This document shows, in pieces, positions 43,154 through 51,589 of a DNA stretch of 64,000 bases. Source of the stretch: Oceanicella sp. SM1341 (GTDB lineage: Bacteria; Pseudomonadota; Alphaproteobacteria; Rhodobacterales; Rhodobacteraceae); contig NZ_QRGC01000022.1 of the NCBI RefSeq assembly GCF_003448965.1, positions 35,505-99,504 of the forward strand, given 5' to 3'. How positions within the stretch are numbered: position 1 is the first letter of the stretch; the number at the start of each line of letters is the position of its first letter. A program made the translations under genes and the position numbers. Below the pieces are notes generated by a model. It saw only the letters and a list, made by a program, of their open reading frames with translations. It was not told where the DNA came from and made no database searches.

Positions 43154-44788
43154 ATGCGCATCGACGAGACCGTCGCCGTGAGGCTGGCGGAAACCGCAGC
43201 CCGCCACCCGAACCGGCCCTTCCTCAACGTCCTGCCCGAGACCGCCGCCGTCTACGGCATCGCGCCGGGCGAGATCACCTATGCCGAGGCGGCCGCGAAG
43301 GTGGCCGCGCTCACGCAGGCCTATCTCGACGCGGGCCTCGGCGGCGACGGGCAGGTGGACCGGGTGGGGCTGCTGCTGCTCAACCGCCCGGATTTCGTGT
43401 TCCATTTCATCGCGCTCAACGGGGCCGGCATCTCCATGGTGCCGATCAACCCCGACCTGCGCGCGGCCGAGCTGGAATACCTCATCTCTCATTCCGAGAT
43501 GCGCATGGCCGTGGCGGTGCCCGAGCGGCAGGAGGACCTGGTGCAGGCCGCCGCCGCCATGGACATCACCCTGCCGGTGATCGGGCCGGATGACGTGCTG
43601 CCCTCCTTCGGCGCGATGAAGGCCCCGCCCGCGCCGAGCTCCGAGACCGAGGCCGCACTGCTCTACACCTCGGGCACCACCGGCCAGCCCAAGGGCTGCG
43701 TGCTGCCCAACGAGTATTTCCTCGTCTGCGGCGAGTGGTACCGCGACGTGGGCGGCCTCTCCGCCGTGCGGGAGGAGCCGGCCGAGCGCATGCTCACCCC
43801 CCTGCCGGTGTTCCACATGAACGCGCTCGCCGTGTCGCTGATGGCGATGATCACCGTGGGCGGCTGCCTCACCGTGCTGGACCGGTTCCATCCCCGCACC
43901 TGGTGGCAGAGCGTGCGCGACAACCGCTCCACCTGCTTCCACTATCTCGGCGTGATGCCCTACATCCTCATGGGCCTGCCGGAAAACCCGGCCGACGCGG
44001 AGCATGGCGCGCGCTTCGGCTTCGGCGCGGGCATCGACCCCACCCTGCACGCGCCGTTCCAGGAGCGTTTCGGCGTGCCGCTCATCGAGGGCTGGGCGAT
44101 GACCGAGGTCGGTGTCTCCGGCTCGATCACCGATGGCCGGCCGGACCGCGTGCCCGGCCGCGCCTGCATCGGCCGCCCCTGGGACGGGGTGGAGACGAAG
44201 GTGATCCGCGAGGACGGCTCGGAGGCCGAGGTCGACGAGCCGGGGGAGCTGCTCATCCGCCGCTCCGGCCCGCGCCCCGGCATGGGCTTCTTCCGCGAGT
44301 ACCTCAAAAACCCCGAGGCCACGGCCGAGGCCTGGGCCGGCGGCTGGTTCCACACCGGCGACATCGTGCGGCGCGACGCGGAGGGGGATTTCTTCTTCGT
44401 CGACCGGCGCAAGAACGTGATCCGCCGCTCGGGCGAGAACATCGCCGCGGTGGAGGTGGAGAGCGCGCTCGTCGCCCATCCCGCCATCCGCTCCGTCGCC
44501 GTGGCGGCGGTGCCCGACGCGGTGCGGGGCGACGAGGTGATGGCGCTGATCGTGCCGGCCGAGGGCTACGAGGGCAGTGCGGAGCTCGCCGAGCAGATCA
44601 CCCGCTGGTGCCTCACCCGGCTCGCCTATTACAAGGCTCCGGGCTGGACCGCCTTCGCCGATGAGCTGCCTCTCACCGCCACCTCCAAGATCCAGCGCGG
44701 GGTGCTGAAAACCCTCGCGGCGGAGCTGGTGGAGAGCGGGCAGGCGCATGACACCCGGGCGCTGAAAAAGCGCGACGCCGCGGCATGA
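43154..44788 (+). CDS. Aryl/acyl-CoA ligase (AMP-forming)
   Basis: The 544-residue ANL-superfamily adenylate-forming ligase has the P-loop ALLYTSGTTGQPKGCVLP, A5-type motif EGWAMTEVGVSGS, the hinge GWFHTGDIVRRDAEGDFFFVDRRKN (split: GWFHTGDIV and FVDRRKNVIRRSGENI) and the catalytic Lys in TATSKIQRG. It should activate an aromatic or side-chain carboxylate to a CoA ester, indoleacetate being the prediction from context. Stop overlaps the thiolase-like start (ATGA). Confidence 0.9.
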   Translation: MRIDETVAVRLAETAARHPNRPFLNVLPETAAVYGIAPGEITYAEAAAKVAALTQAYLDAGLGGDGQVDRVGLLLLNRPDFVFHFIALNGAGISMVPINPDLRAAELEYLISHSEMRMAVAVPERQEDLVQAAAAMDITLPVIGPDDVLPSFGAMKAPPAPSSETEAALLYTSGTTGQPKGCVLPNEYFLVCGEWYRDVGGLSAVREEPAERMLTPLPVFHMNALAVSLMAMITVGGCLTVLDRFHPRTWWQSVRDNRSTCFHYLGVMPYILMGLPENPADAEHGARFGFGAGIDPTLHAPFQERFGVPLIEGWAMTEVGVSGSITDGRPDRVPGRACIGRPWDGVETKVIREDGSEAEVDEPGELLIRRSGPRPGMGFFREYLKNPEATAEAWAGGWFHTGDIVRRDAEGDFFFVDRRKNVIRRSGENIAAVEVESALVAHPAIRSVAVAAVPDAVRGDEVMALIVPAEGYEGSAELAEQITRWCLTRLAYYKAPGWTAFADELPLTATSKIQRGVLKTLAAELVESGQAHDTRALKKRDAAA

Positions 44789-45957
44789 GGGCAAGATCGG
44801 TCCGCAGCTACGAGGATGTCGTCATCGCCGTCCCCGTATCGGTGCCTTACGTGCGCTACTCACAGGAGAGCGCGCATTGGTGGATCGCCGCCGCCCTGCG
44901 CGGGTTGGTGAAGGGGGCGGGCATCACGCCCGGCGATATCGACGGCTTCACCGTCTCCTCCTTCTCGCTCGCGCCGGACACGGCGGTGGGGCTCACCCAG
45001 CATCTCGGCCTCTGCCCGCGCTTTCTCGAGCACATCCCCATGGGCGGCGCCTCGGGCGTGGTGGCGGCCCGGCGCGCGGCGCGGGCGGTGCAGGCGGGCG
45101 ATGCCGAGATCGTCGCCTGCGTGGCGGGCGACACCAACCATATCGACAGTTTCCGCAGCCTGCTCGGCAGCTTCTCGCGCTTCGCGCTCGAGGCGTCCTA
45201 CCCCTACGGCGCCGGGGGCCCGAACGCGAGCTTCGCGCTGCTCACCGACGGCTACATGCGCCGCTACGGCGCCACGCGGGAGGATTTCGGCCGCATCTGC
45301 GTCGCGCAGCGGGCCAACGCGCTCACCTACCCGCAGGCGATCATGAAGAAGCCGCTGAGCCTCGAAGAGTACATGTCCGCCCGGCCCATCGCCGACCCGG
45401 TGCATCTCTTCGACTGCGTGATGCCGGTGGCAGGCGCCGAGGCCTTCCTCGTGATGCACGAGGACACGGCGAAGGAGCGCGGGCTGCCCTATGCCCGCCT
45501 CGCAGGCGCCATCGAGCGGCACAATGCCTTCCCCGAAGATCCGCTGCAGATGCGCGGCGGCTGGGAGTTGGACGTGGCTGACCTCTGGTCTGCCGCCGGC
45601 TGCCGGCCGGACGCGGTCGACCTCGTGCAGACCTATGACGACTACCCGGTGATCGTGATGATGCAGATCGAGGATCTCGGCCTCTGCGGCAAGGGCGAGG
45701 CGGCGGAGTTCCTGCGCGGCCATGACCTCACCAACGCGGGCACGCTGCCGCACAACACCTGCGGCGGCCAGCTCTCGGCCGGGCAGGCCGGGGCCGCCGG
45801 CGGTTTCATCGGCTTCGTGGAGGCGCTGCGCCAGGTCACGGGGCAGAACCTTGCCGCGCCGGTGGCAGGCGCGCGCCGCGCCCTCGTCTCGGGCTTCGGC
45901 ATGGTGAACTACGACCGCGGTGTCTGCACCGCCGCTGCCGTGCTGGAGGCCGCATGA
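44785..45957 (+). CDS. Thiolase-fold protein without the nucleophilic Cys (putative retro-aldolase subunit)
   Basis: The 390-residue SCP2/SCPx-type thiolase-like protein has Gly88 in IPMGGASGVVAARRA, where thiolases have the acyl-accepting Cys of the C-x-S-G motif. The C-terminal region is LPHNTCGGQLSAGQAGAAGG, and LVQTYDDYPVIV replaces the usual E-x-H-D-x-F. This pattern resembles Ltp2-type acyl-CoA aldolases, which need a DUF35 partner and cleave tertiary beta-hydroxyacyl-CoA by retro-aldol chemistry. A DUF35 protein is encoded immediately downstream with a 4-bp overlap. Carbon-carbon cleavage without CoA attack is therefore predicted. Confidence 0.8.
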   Translation: MRARSVRSYEDVVIAVPVSVPYVRYSQESAHWWIAAALRGLVKGAGITPGDIDGFTVSSFSLAPDTAVGLTQHLGLCPRFLEHIPMGGASGVVAARRAARAVQAGDAEIVACVAGDTNHIDSFRSLLGSFSRFALEASYPYGAGGPNASFALLTDGYMRRYGATREDFGRICVAQRANALTYPQAIMKKPLSLEEYMSARPIADPVHLFDCVMPVAGAEAFLVMHEDTAKERGLPYARLAGAIERHNAFPEDPLQMRGGWELDVADLWSAAGCRPDAVDLVQTYDDYPVIVMMQIEDLGLCGKGEAAEFLRGHDLTNAGTLPHNTCGGQLSAGQAGAAGGFIGFVEALRQVTGQNLAAPVAGARRALVSGFGMVNYDRGVCTAAAVLEAA

Positions 45958-47198
45958 GCGAACACACCCCGCTTGCCCGCCCGCCGCGGAAAGACCCCAC
46001 CGCCGTCACCCCGCTGGCGCATCGCCCGCCGGGCAGCCCGAGCCGGGCAGGGCTGTTCTTCGCCGCCCATGCCGCGCGCGGCGCATTCGCCCTGCAGGAG
46101 TGCGGGGAGTGCGGCACCCGCATCTGGCCGCCGCGCGATGCCTGCCCGAAATGCCTCTCGGCCGACATCCCCTTCACGCCCGCGCCCACCGGCGGCGAGG
46201 TGATCGCCGAGACCACCATCCGCGTGACGCACGAGCTCTTCTACCGTGGCCGCGGGCCCTGGCGCGTCGGCACCGTGCAGCTCGACTGCGGCCCGGTGGT
46301 GACCGCGAACCTGCACCGCGACGTGACCACCGGCGCGCGGGTGCGGATGATCGCCCGGCTCGACCTCGCCGGCACGCCGCTGATGATGGCCCTTCCCGCG
46401 AAGGAGACCCCCCTGATGGACGAGGACCCCGCCCTGCGCGGCCTCACCGCCCACCCGCGCCACCGCCGCGTGCTGGTGACCGACGGGCGCAGCGCCCTCG
46501 GCCAGGAGACCGCCCGCGCGCTGCTGAAGGCCGGTGCCGCGAAGGTCTTCCTCGGCGTCGCCGATGCCTGGAAGCCCTTCCCGGGCGCCGAGCGCATCGC
46601 GGCCGAGGAGGGCATCGAGATCGTGCCGCTCGACCTCTCCGACACCCGCTCCGTGGTCGATCTCGCCGGCGCCATCGGCGGCAAGACCGACATCATCGTG
46701 AACACGGCCGACCATGTGCGCCCCGGCGGCGTGATGGGCCAGAGCGTTGCCCTCGCGCGCGAGAGCTTCGAGACCAATGTCTTCGGCCTGCAGCGCCTCG
46801 CGCAGGTCTTCGCCCCCGGCATGCTGGGCCGGGCGAATGACGGGGTGAACAACGCCGTCGCCATTCTCGACGTGACACCGGTGGCGGCACTGTCGAACTG
46901 GAATGTCTACGGCATGCACTCCGCCTCCGCCGCCGCCCGCCTCTCGGTGCTGCAGGGCCTGCGCGCCGAGCTGCGCGACGGCGGCATCCGGGTGATGAGC
47001 GTGTTCATTGGCCCGGTGGAGGACGACTGGCACCAGGCCGTGCCGCCGCCGAAGCTCGCGCCGAAGGCGGTGGCGGCAGCCGTGGTGAAGGCCCTCGCCG
47101 AGGGCATCGAGGAAAGCTTCACCGGCGACGTGGCCCGCGATGTCTTCGCGCGCTGGAGCGCCGATCCCAAGGTGCTGGAGAGGGAGTTGCAGCGATGA
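45954..47198 (+). CDS. DUF35 zinc-ribbon/OB-fold protein fused to a degenerate SDR domain
   Basis: Of 414 residues, about 35-150 form a DUF35 module: rubredoxin-like zinc ribbon C50-x2-C53 and C64-x2-C67, then an OB fold (GPWRVGTVQLDCGPVVTANL). Residues about 170-414 are an SDR-like Rossmann domain, but the glycine motif is TDGRSALGQ rather than TGxxxGxG. The active-site Tyr motif reads YGMHS, lacking the Lys of YxxxK, so dehydrogenase activity is doubtful. The module order and coupling to the thiolase-like gene suggest a scaffold or substrate-channelling half of the predicted aldolase. Confidence 0.82.
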   Translation: MSEHTPLARPPRKDPTAVTPLAHRPPGSPSRAGLFFAAHAARGAFALQECGECGTRIWPPRDACPKCLSADIPFTPAPTGGEVIAETTIRVTHELFYRGRGPWRVGTVQLDCGPVVTANLHRDVTTGARVRMIARLDLAGTPLMMALPAKETPLMDEDPALRGLTAHPRHRRVLVTDGRSALGQETARALLKAGAAKVFLGVADAWKPFPGAERIAAEEGIEIVPLDLSDTRSVVDLAGAIGGKTDIIVNTADHVRPGGVMGQSVALARESFETNVFGLQRLAQVFAPGMLGRANDGVNNAVAILDVTPVAALSNWNVYGMHSASAAARLSVLQGLRAELRDGGIRVMSVFIGPVEDDWHQAVPPPKLAPKAVAAAVVKALAEGIEESFTGDVARDVFARWSADPKVLERELQR

Positions 47199-47980
47199 CC
47201 GGCGTTCTCGGAGACCTCGCGCTCGCGCTGGCCAGCGGCGCGGTGGAGGTGGTCGACCTCACCCATGCGCTCACCCCGGATTTCCCGGTCATCGTGCTGC
47301 CGCCCGAGTTCGGCCAATGCGCGCCCTTCCGCATCGAGGAGGTGAGCCGCTACGACGCCCGCGGCCCGGCGTGGTACTGGAACAACATCTCGATGTCCGA
47401 GCACACCGGCACGCATTTCGACGCCCCCGCCCACTGGGTGACCGGGCGCAACCAGCCCGGCGGCACGGTGGACGCGGTGGCGCCCGACAGGCTCGTCGCC
47501 CCGGTCTGCGTGATCGACATGTCCGGCCCCGCGGCCGAGGACCCCGATTTCATCATGACCGCCGCACACGTGGCGGCATGGGAGGCCGAGCACGGCGAGA
47601 TCCCGGCCGGCGCCTGGGTGCTGATGCGCACCGACTGGGCGAAGAAGGCCGGCACGCCGGCCTACGTGGGGCTCGACGCGACCGGCGCGCATTCCCCCGG
47701 CCCCGACGCCTCGGCCATCGAGGCGCTGCTCGCGCGCGACATCATCGGCTTCGGCACCGAGACCGTGGGCACAGACGCAGGGCAGGGCGCGCATCTCTCG
47801 CCACCGTACCCGGCGCATTCGCTGCTCCACGGCGCGGGCAAGCTGGGCCTGCAATGCCTCGCCGGGCTCGACCGCCTGCCGCCCGTGGGCGCGATGCTGA
47901 TCGCGCCGCCGCTCAAGATCGCGGGGGGCTCGGGCAGCCCGCTGCGCGTTCTCGCCCTCATCCCCGGAAAGACAGCATGA
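47195..47980 (+). CDS. Cyclase-family hydrolase, isatin hydrolase-like (2)
   Basis: The 261-residue paralogue of the 33044 protein keeps the metal motif H70-T-G-T-H74-F-D76-A-P-A-H, and AWEAEHGEIPAGAWVLMRTDW. It has SRYDARGPAWYWNN where the first has ISEYDKDGPFWAWNW. It may open isatin, or have diverged to another lactam, lactone or formamide such as N-formylkynurenine. It is translationally coupled on both sides (ATGA), inside the Rieske-ligase-thiolase operon. Confidence 0.82.
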   Translation: MTGVLGDLALALASGAVEVVDLTHALTPDFPVIVLPPEFGQCAPFRIEEVSRYDARGPAWYWNNISMSEHTGTHFDAPAHWVTGRNQPGGTVDAVAPDRLVAPVCVIDMSGPAAEDPDFIMTAAHVAAWEAEHGEIPAGAWVLMRTDWAKKAGTPAYVGLDATGAHSPGPDASAIEALLARDIIGFGTETVGTDAGQGAHLSPPYPAHSLLHGAGKLGLQCLAGLDRLPPVGAMLIAPPLKIAGGSGSPLRVLALIPGKTA

Positions 47981-48696
47981 CCCATACCGTTCTCATCACC
48001 GGCACCAGCTCCGGCATCGGCGAGCGCCTGGCCCGGGAGATGCTCGACAAGGGCTGGAAGGTGATCGGCCTCGCCCGCCGCAGGGCGGAGTGGGAGCACG
48101 CCGATTTCGACCAGATCTCCGTCGACCTGATGGACCCCGCCGCCGTGGCCGAAGTCGCCGCCGGGCTGAAGGGCCGCGGCGTGAGCCATGTCGTCCACAA
48201 CGCCGGGCTGATCTATCCCAACCTGGTGGAGGACGCGAAGCCCGAGGAGCTCGCTGCCCTCACCCAGATCCACCTCGCCGCCCCGCTTGTGCTCACCCAG
48301 GCGGTGCTGCCGGAGATGCGGGCGGCGAAGTTCGGCCGCATCGTCTTCGTCACCTCCCGCGCCGCGATGGGCGTGCCGACCCGCAGCGCGTATTCGGCCA
48401 CCAAGGCCGGCGTGCACGGCATGATGCGCACCTGGGCGCTCGAGCTCGGGCCCGACGGCATCACGGTGAACACGGTCGCCCCGGGCCCGATCCTCACCGA
48501 CAATTTCTGGGGCATCGTCGACAAGGGCTCCGAGCGCGAGAAGCGCATCGGCGAGCAACTCCCGGTCCGCCGGCTCGGCACCACCGAGGACGTGACCCGC
48601 GCGGTGCAGTTCTTCGCCGACCCCGCGGCGGGTTTCGTCACCGGCCAGGTGCTGTTCGTCTGCGGCGGCGGCAGCCTCGGCGGGTTGTCGCTCTGA
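47977..48696 (+). CDS. Short-chain dehydrogenase/reductase (classical SDR)
   Basis: The 239-residue NAD(P) enzyme has LITGTSSGIGERLAREML, an NAG motif in VVHNAGLIYPN, catalytic Ser in VTSRAAM and YSATK for Tyr/Lys. The C-terminus ends FVCGGGSLGGLSL. All catalytic residues are present, unlike in the upstream fusion. It is last gene of the operon and may act on a hydroxy/keto step of the same pathway, for example dioxindole to isatin. Confidence 0.9.
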   Translation: MTHTVLITGTSSGIGERLAREMLDKGWKVIGLARRRAEWEHADFDQISVDLMDPAAVAEVAAGLKGRGVSHVVHNAGLIYPNLVEDAKPEELAALTQIHLAAPLVLTQAVLPEMRAAKFGRIVFVTSRAAMGVPTRSAYSATKAGVHGMMRTWALELGPDGITVNTVAPGPILTDNFWGIVDKGSEREKRIGEQLPVRRLGTTEDVTRAVQFFADPAAGFVTGQVLFVCGGGSLGGLSL

Positions 48697-48839
48697 GGGG
48701 GGCCGGCAGGGCCTTCGGCCGGGCAGCCCTGAGCGCGCGGCCGAGCGCCGCCGGGGGCTCCGGATCCCGTCTCACCGCGCGCAGCATTGCCGTTCCGTTC
48801 CGGATCGCCGACTGATGCGCGCCGGGGCGGGGGCCGGCC

Positions 48840-49217
48840 TCAGAGCTGTGCTGCGATCCCCGCCGTGTCGATCAGAGACCAGACCTGCGCGATGCGCCCC
48901 TCGTGGTAGCGGTAGAATACATGCTCGGCGAAGCGCACCCTCCGGCCGTTCACCGGCAGTCCGAAGAGCATGCCCTTCGGATGGCAGTCGAAGGCGAGGC
49001 GGGCGGCCACGTCGACGCCCCCGCTCACCAGCGAGACCAGCTCGAAGCGCAGGTCGGGGATGGCCTCGACATCCCCCTCCAGCATCGCGCGGTAGCCGGC
49101 GAGGCCGAGGGGGCGGTCGTTGTGCACCACGTCGCCGGCCACGAAATCGCCCAGCCGCGCCCAGTCCCGCGCATTGAGGCAGTCGATGTAGGCGCGGTAG
49201 GCCGGGGCGAGCTCCAT
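48840..49217 (-). CDS. SnoaL/NTF2-like small protein
   Basis: The 125-residue cone-fold protein has YRAYIDCLNARDWARLGDFV and VRFAEHVFYRYHEGRIAQVWSLID, typical of SnoaL-like ester cyclases and hydratases. Function is unassigned. It lies 4 bp after surE on the same strand, so it is probably in that operon rather than the catabolic island. Confidence 0.85.
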   Translation of the reverse strand: MELAPAYRAYIDCLNARDWARLGDFVAGDVVHNDRPLGLAGYRAMLEGDVEAIPDLRFELVSLVSGGVDVAARLAFDCHPKGMLFGLPVNGRRVRFAEHVFYRYHEGRIAQVWSLIDTAGIAAQL

Positions 49218-49221
49218 CCGC

Positions 49222-50007
49222 TCAGCCCAGCGAGGGGGCGAGCTTCTCCACCAGGTCGTGCGCGGTGAGATCGGCGCGCAGGGGCGTGACGGTGATGTTG
49301 CCCTCGTAGGCCTCGCGCGCGTCGGTGCCGGGGCCGGCGGTGTCGTTCGCCTGGCCGTGGGTGAGCCAGAGATAGGTGCGCCCGTTCGGCGCCACCTGGC
49401 GCTGCACGCCGAAGGTGGCGGTGGCGCGGTGGCCCTGGCGCGTGGCGGTGACGCCCTTCACCCCGTCGGCCGGGCAGGGCGGGAAGTTGATGTTGTAGAA
49501 CACGCCGTAGCGGTGCTCCTCCCAGATATCCGCGTCGAGGATCTGCCGGATCACCCGGGCGCCATGGGCGCGGGCGGCGGCGAACGGGTCGTCCAGCTCG
49601 CGGTTGCCGGGACCGAAATACTGCGACAGCGCGATGGCCCGGCGGTCCTGCAGCGCGGCTTCCATCGCCCCGCCGATAGTGCCGGAGTAGAGGGTGTCCT
49701 CGGCCACGTTATGGCCGCGGTTCACGCCCGAGAGCACCAGGTCGGGCTGGCACTCGGCCATCACCTCGTAGAGCCCGGCCATCACGCAATCGGCCGGCGA
49801 GCCCTCCACGGCATAGCGGCGCGGGCCCAGCGGCTCGAGCCGCATGGGGCGGATGTAGGACACGCAATGCCCGACGCCCGACTGCTCGAAGGCCGGGGCC
49901 ACGACCCAGACCTCGCCGTCGGGCCCCGCGAGCTCGGCCGCGATGGCTTCCGCCGCCGCGAGCCCGGGGGCCGAGATGCCGTCGTCATTGGTGATGAGAA
50001 TGCGCAT
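49222..50007 (-). CDS. surE: 5'/3'-nucleotidase SurE
   Basis: The 261-residue metal-dependent nucleoside monophosphate phosphatase starts with the diagnostic MRILITNDDGISAPG; VAPAFEQSGVGHC and LVLSGVNRGHNVAEDTLYSGTIGGA complete the active site (split as LVLSGVNRGHN and YSGTIGGA). The start at 50007 puts the metal-binding DD at the N-terminus as in all SurE. Common partners pcm or nlpD are not seen next to it. Confidence 0.95.
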   Translation of the reverse strand: MRILITNDDGISAPGLAAAEAIAAELAGPDGEVWVVAPAFEQSGVGHCVSYIRPMRLEPLGPRRYAVEGSPADCVMAGLYEVMAECQPDLVLSGVNRGHNVAEDTLYSGTIGGAMEAALQDRRAIALSQYFGPGNRELDDPFAAARAHGARVIRQILDADIWEEHRYGVFYNINFPPCPADGVKGVTATRQGHRATATFGVQRQVAPNGRTYLWLTHGQANDTAGPGTDAREAYEGNITVTPLRADLTAHDLVEKLAPSLG

Positions 50008-50149
50008 GTGCTGCTCCTGCTTGCCTGCCCCTGATGTCTTAGGGGCCGTGGCGGCGCCCGTCCAGCCCGGCGGGCGGCGGCGGGGCAAAGAGAGACTTTG
50101 CAAAGCCGGACCGGTCCTGTAAGCAGCGCCGGAGACCACCTCCCTCCGC

Positions 50150-50226
50150 GGCCCCGTAGCTCAACTGGATAGAGCAAGGACCTTCTAAGTCCGAGGTTGC
50201 AGGTTCGAGCCCTGCCGGGGTCGCCA
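50150..50226 (+). tRNA. tRNA-Arg (anticodon TCT)
   Basis: The cloverleaf can be drawn by eye: acceptor GGCCCCG/CGGGGTC, D-stem GCTC/GAGC, anticodon loop CTTCTAA giving TCT, T-arm GCAGG-TTCGAGC-CCTGC, discriminator G and encoded CCA (50224-50226). The first anticodon-stem pair is mismatched (A-G). It reads AGA/AGG codons, rare in this genome. It forms the left edge of the prophage. Confidence 0.93.
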
Positions 50227-50316
50227 TCCTGAAAATAAGCGCCTGAAATAAATCTGGAAATCTGGAAAGTGCTCCACAAAGTGCGGGGGGTGGGGCACTC
50301 GGGGCTGAAATTCACA

Positions 50317-51384
50317 TCATCCGATGTTCACGTTACGTAGGCGCTCCATGGCCGAGACGGCGAGCGCCCAACGGTTCGCGGAGCGCGTATAGATCGCGCT
50401 CGTCCGGGGGTTCGTGTGTCCCAGAACGGCCATGATCTCGTGCTCTGAGCATCCCAGTTCCGCCAGCAGGCCGCCCGCCGATTTTCGGACGCCATGAGCG
50501 GACCTGCCGCTGAGCCCTGCCTCCTTCGTCCATTGCTGCATCTTGTTGCCCAGGCCGGCGACTGCGTAAGGTCTGCCGAAGCTGGTGACGAGGAAGGGCG
50601 TCCGCAGCGCCTTGTCCCGTCCGATGATCGACACGCGGTTCGCTGCCGGTCCGTCGATCGCCGCGGCCAGCGGTGGCAACACCGGGATGTCGACCGGGTG
50701 ACCGGTCTTGTCCTGGAACCACGAGATAGCCTGCACGCCATTGATCACCCGCAGGTGCTCCCGACCGAGCCGGGCGAGGTCCTGCCGTCTGCAGGCTGTG
50801 AAGATGAGCAGCATCATGGCAAGGTGAGCCTGGCTGCCGCTCTTGTGGTGCTCCAGGAACTGCTGCAGCTCTGCAGCAGACCAGGGCGTATAGCCCTTTC
50901 CCGACGTCTCCATTTTCGGCACGTCCCGGATCGGGTTCACGTCGGCCATCCCGGCCTCGACGGTCCATGCGTACATGGCCTTGAGCGCTTTCAGCAGGTT
51001 GTTCGCGCCGTGCGGCGTCGCCCTGCGGCTGTTCAACATGGCTCGCACGGAGCGCGATGTGATCCCGAACGCATCCCGGTCGCCATGTTCCAGCGCAATG
51101 CCCGAGAGGATCGCGGTGCGCTGCTTGAGGGTGGAGGGCGACAGCCTGCCTTCCATCGCTTTCAGGTAGCGCCCGATGAGCCATTCCAGCGAGCCGCGAA
51201 GTGTCGTGTCCGCCTCGGGCGCTGGCAACGGCTCCCCTCCGCGGGCTGCATCGTAGGCCCGCATGAATTCAGGGCTGCCTGGCTGGCCGGGGATCGTCAC
51301 CGTCTTGCCGTGTCGCCGGAAGCGGTAGCGCCACTGGCCGTTCTTGCGACGCTCCCGGAAGAGAAATGGCAGCTCTACGCGCAT
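50317..51384 (-). CDS. Tyrosine-type site-specific integrase
   Basis: The 355-residue recombinase has an N-terminal Arg/Trp-rich arm-binding part (RERRKNGQWRYRFRRHG), a SAM-like core-binding domain and the catalytic domain with Arg in FTACRRQDLARL, HGVRKSAGG (H-x-x-R), and GHTNPRTSAIYTR with the Tyr nucleophile. The start at 51384 is chosen because GGAG lies 6 bases upstream and it directly follows the preceding stop. It integrates the element at tRNA-Arg. Confidence 0.95.
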   Translation of the reverse strand: MRVELPFLFRERRKNGQWRYRFRRHGKTVTIPGQPGSPEFMRAYDAARGGEPLPAPEADTTLRGSLEWLIGRYLKAMEGRLSPSTLKQRTAILSGIALEHGDRDAFGITSRSVRAMLNSRRATPHGANNLLKALKAMYAWTVEAGMADVNPIRDVPKMETSGKGYTPWSAAELQQFLEHHKSGSQAHLAMMLLIFTACRRQDLARLGREHLRVINGVQAISWFQDKTGHPVDIPVLPPLAAAIDGPAANRVSIIGRDKALRTPFLVTSFGRPYAVAGLGNKMQQWTKEAGLSGRSAHGVRKSAGGLLAELGCSEHEIMAVLGHTNPRTSAIYTRSANRWALAVSAMERLRNVNIG

Positions 51385-51385
51385 C

Positions 51386-51589
51386 TCATTCTCCAATGAC
51401 ATCATCCCAGCCCCTCAGCTTTCCCTTGCGCCGGCTCGATTCGTCCATCCTCTCGGTGATCACCTCCACCACGCCTCCCGGCTTGGTGATGACCCGCGTG
51501 ACGTCGAGGCCGCACGCCTGTGCGGCCCGGATCGCCCGCGCGATCGCGGCATCGGTCGTCTTCCCTCTGGATGCGGCCTCGGGCATCAT
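51386..51589 (-). CDS. Small phage protein next to integrase (possible accessory factor)
   Basis: The 67-residue basic protein MMPEAASRGKTTDAAIARAI... (shortened) has an amphipathic helix and the strand pattern GGVVEVITERM. It is not recognised. Its position between the early operon and int suggests an excisionase-like or integrase accessory role, but no HTH is clear. Its start overlaps the upstream stop (ATGA). Confidence 0.6.
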   Translation of the reverse strand: MMPEAASRGKTTDAAIARAIRAAQACGLDVTRVITKPGGVVEVITERMDESSRRKGKLRGWDDVIGE

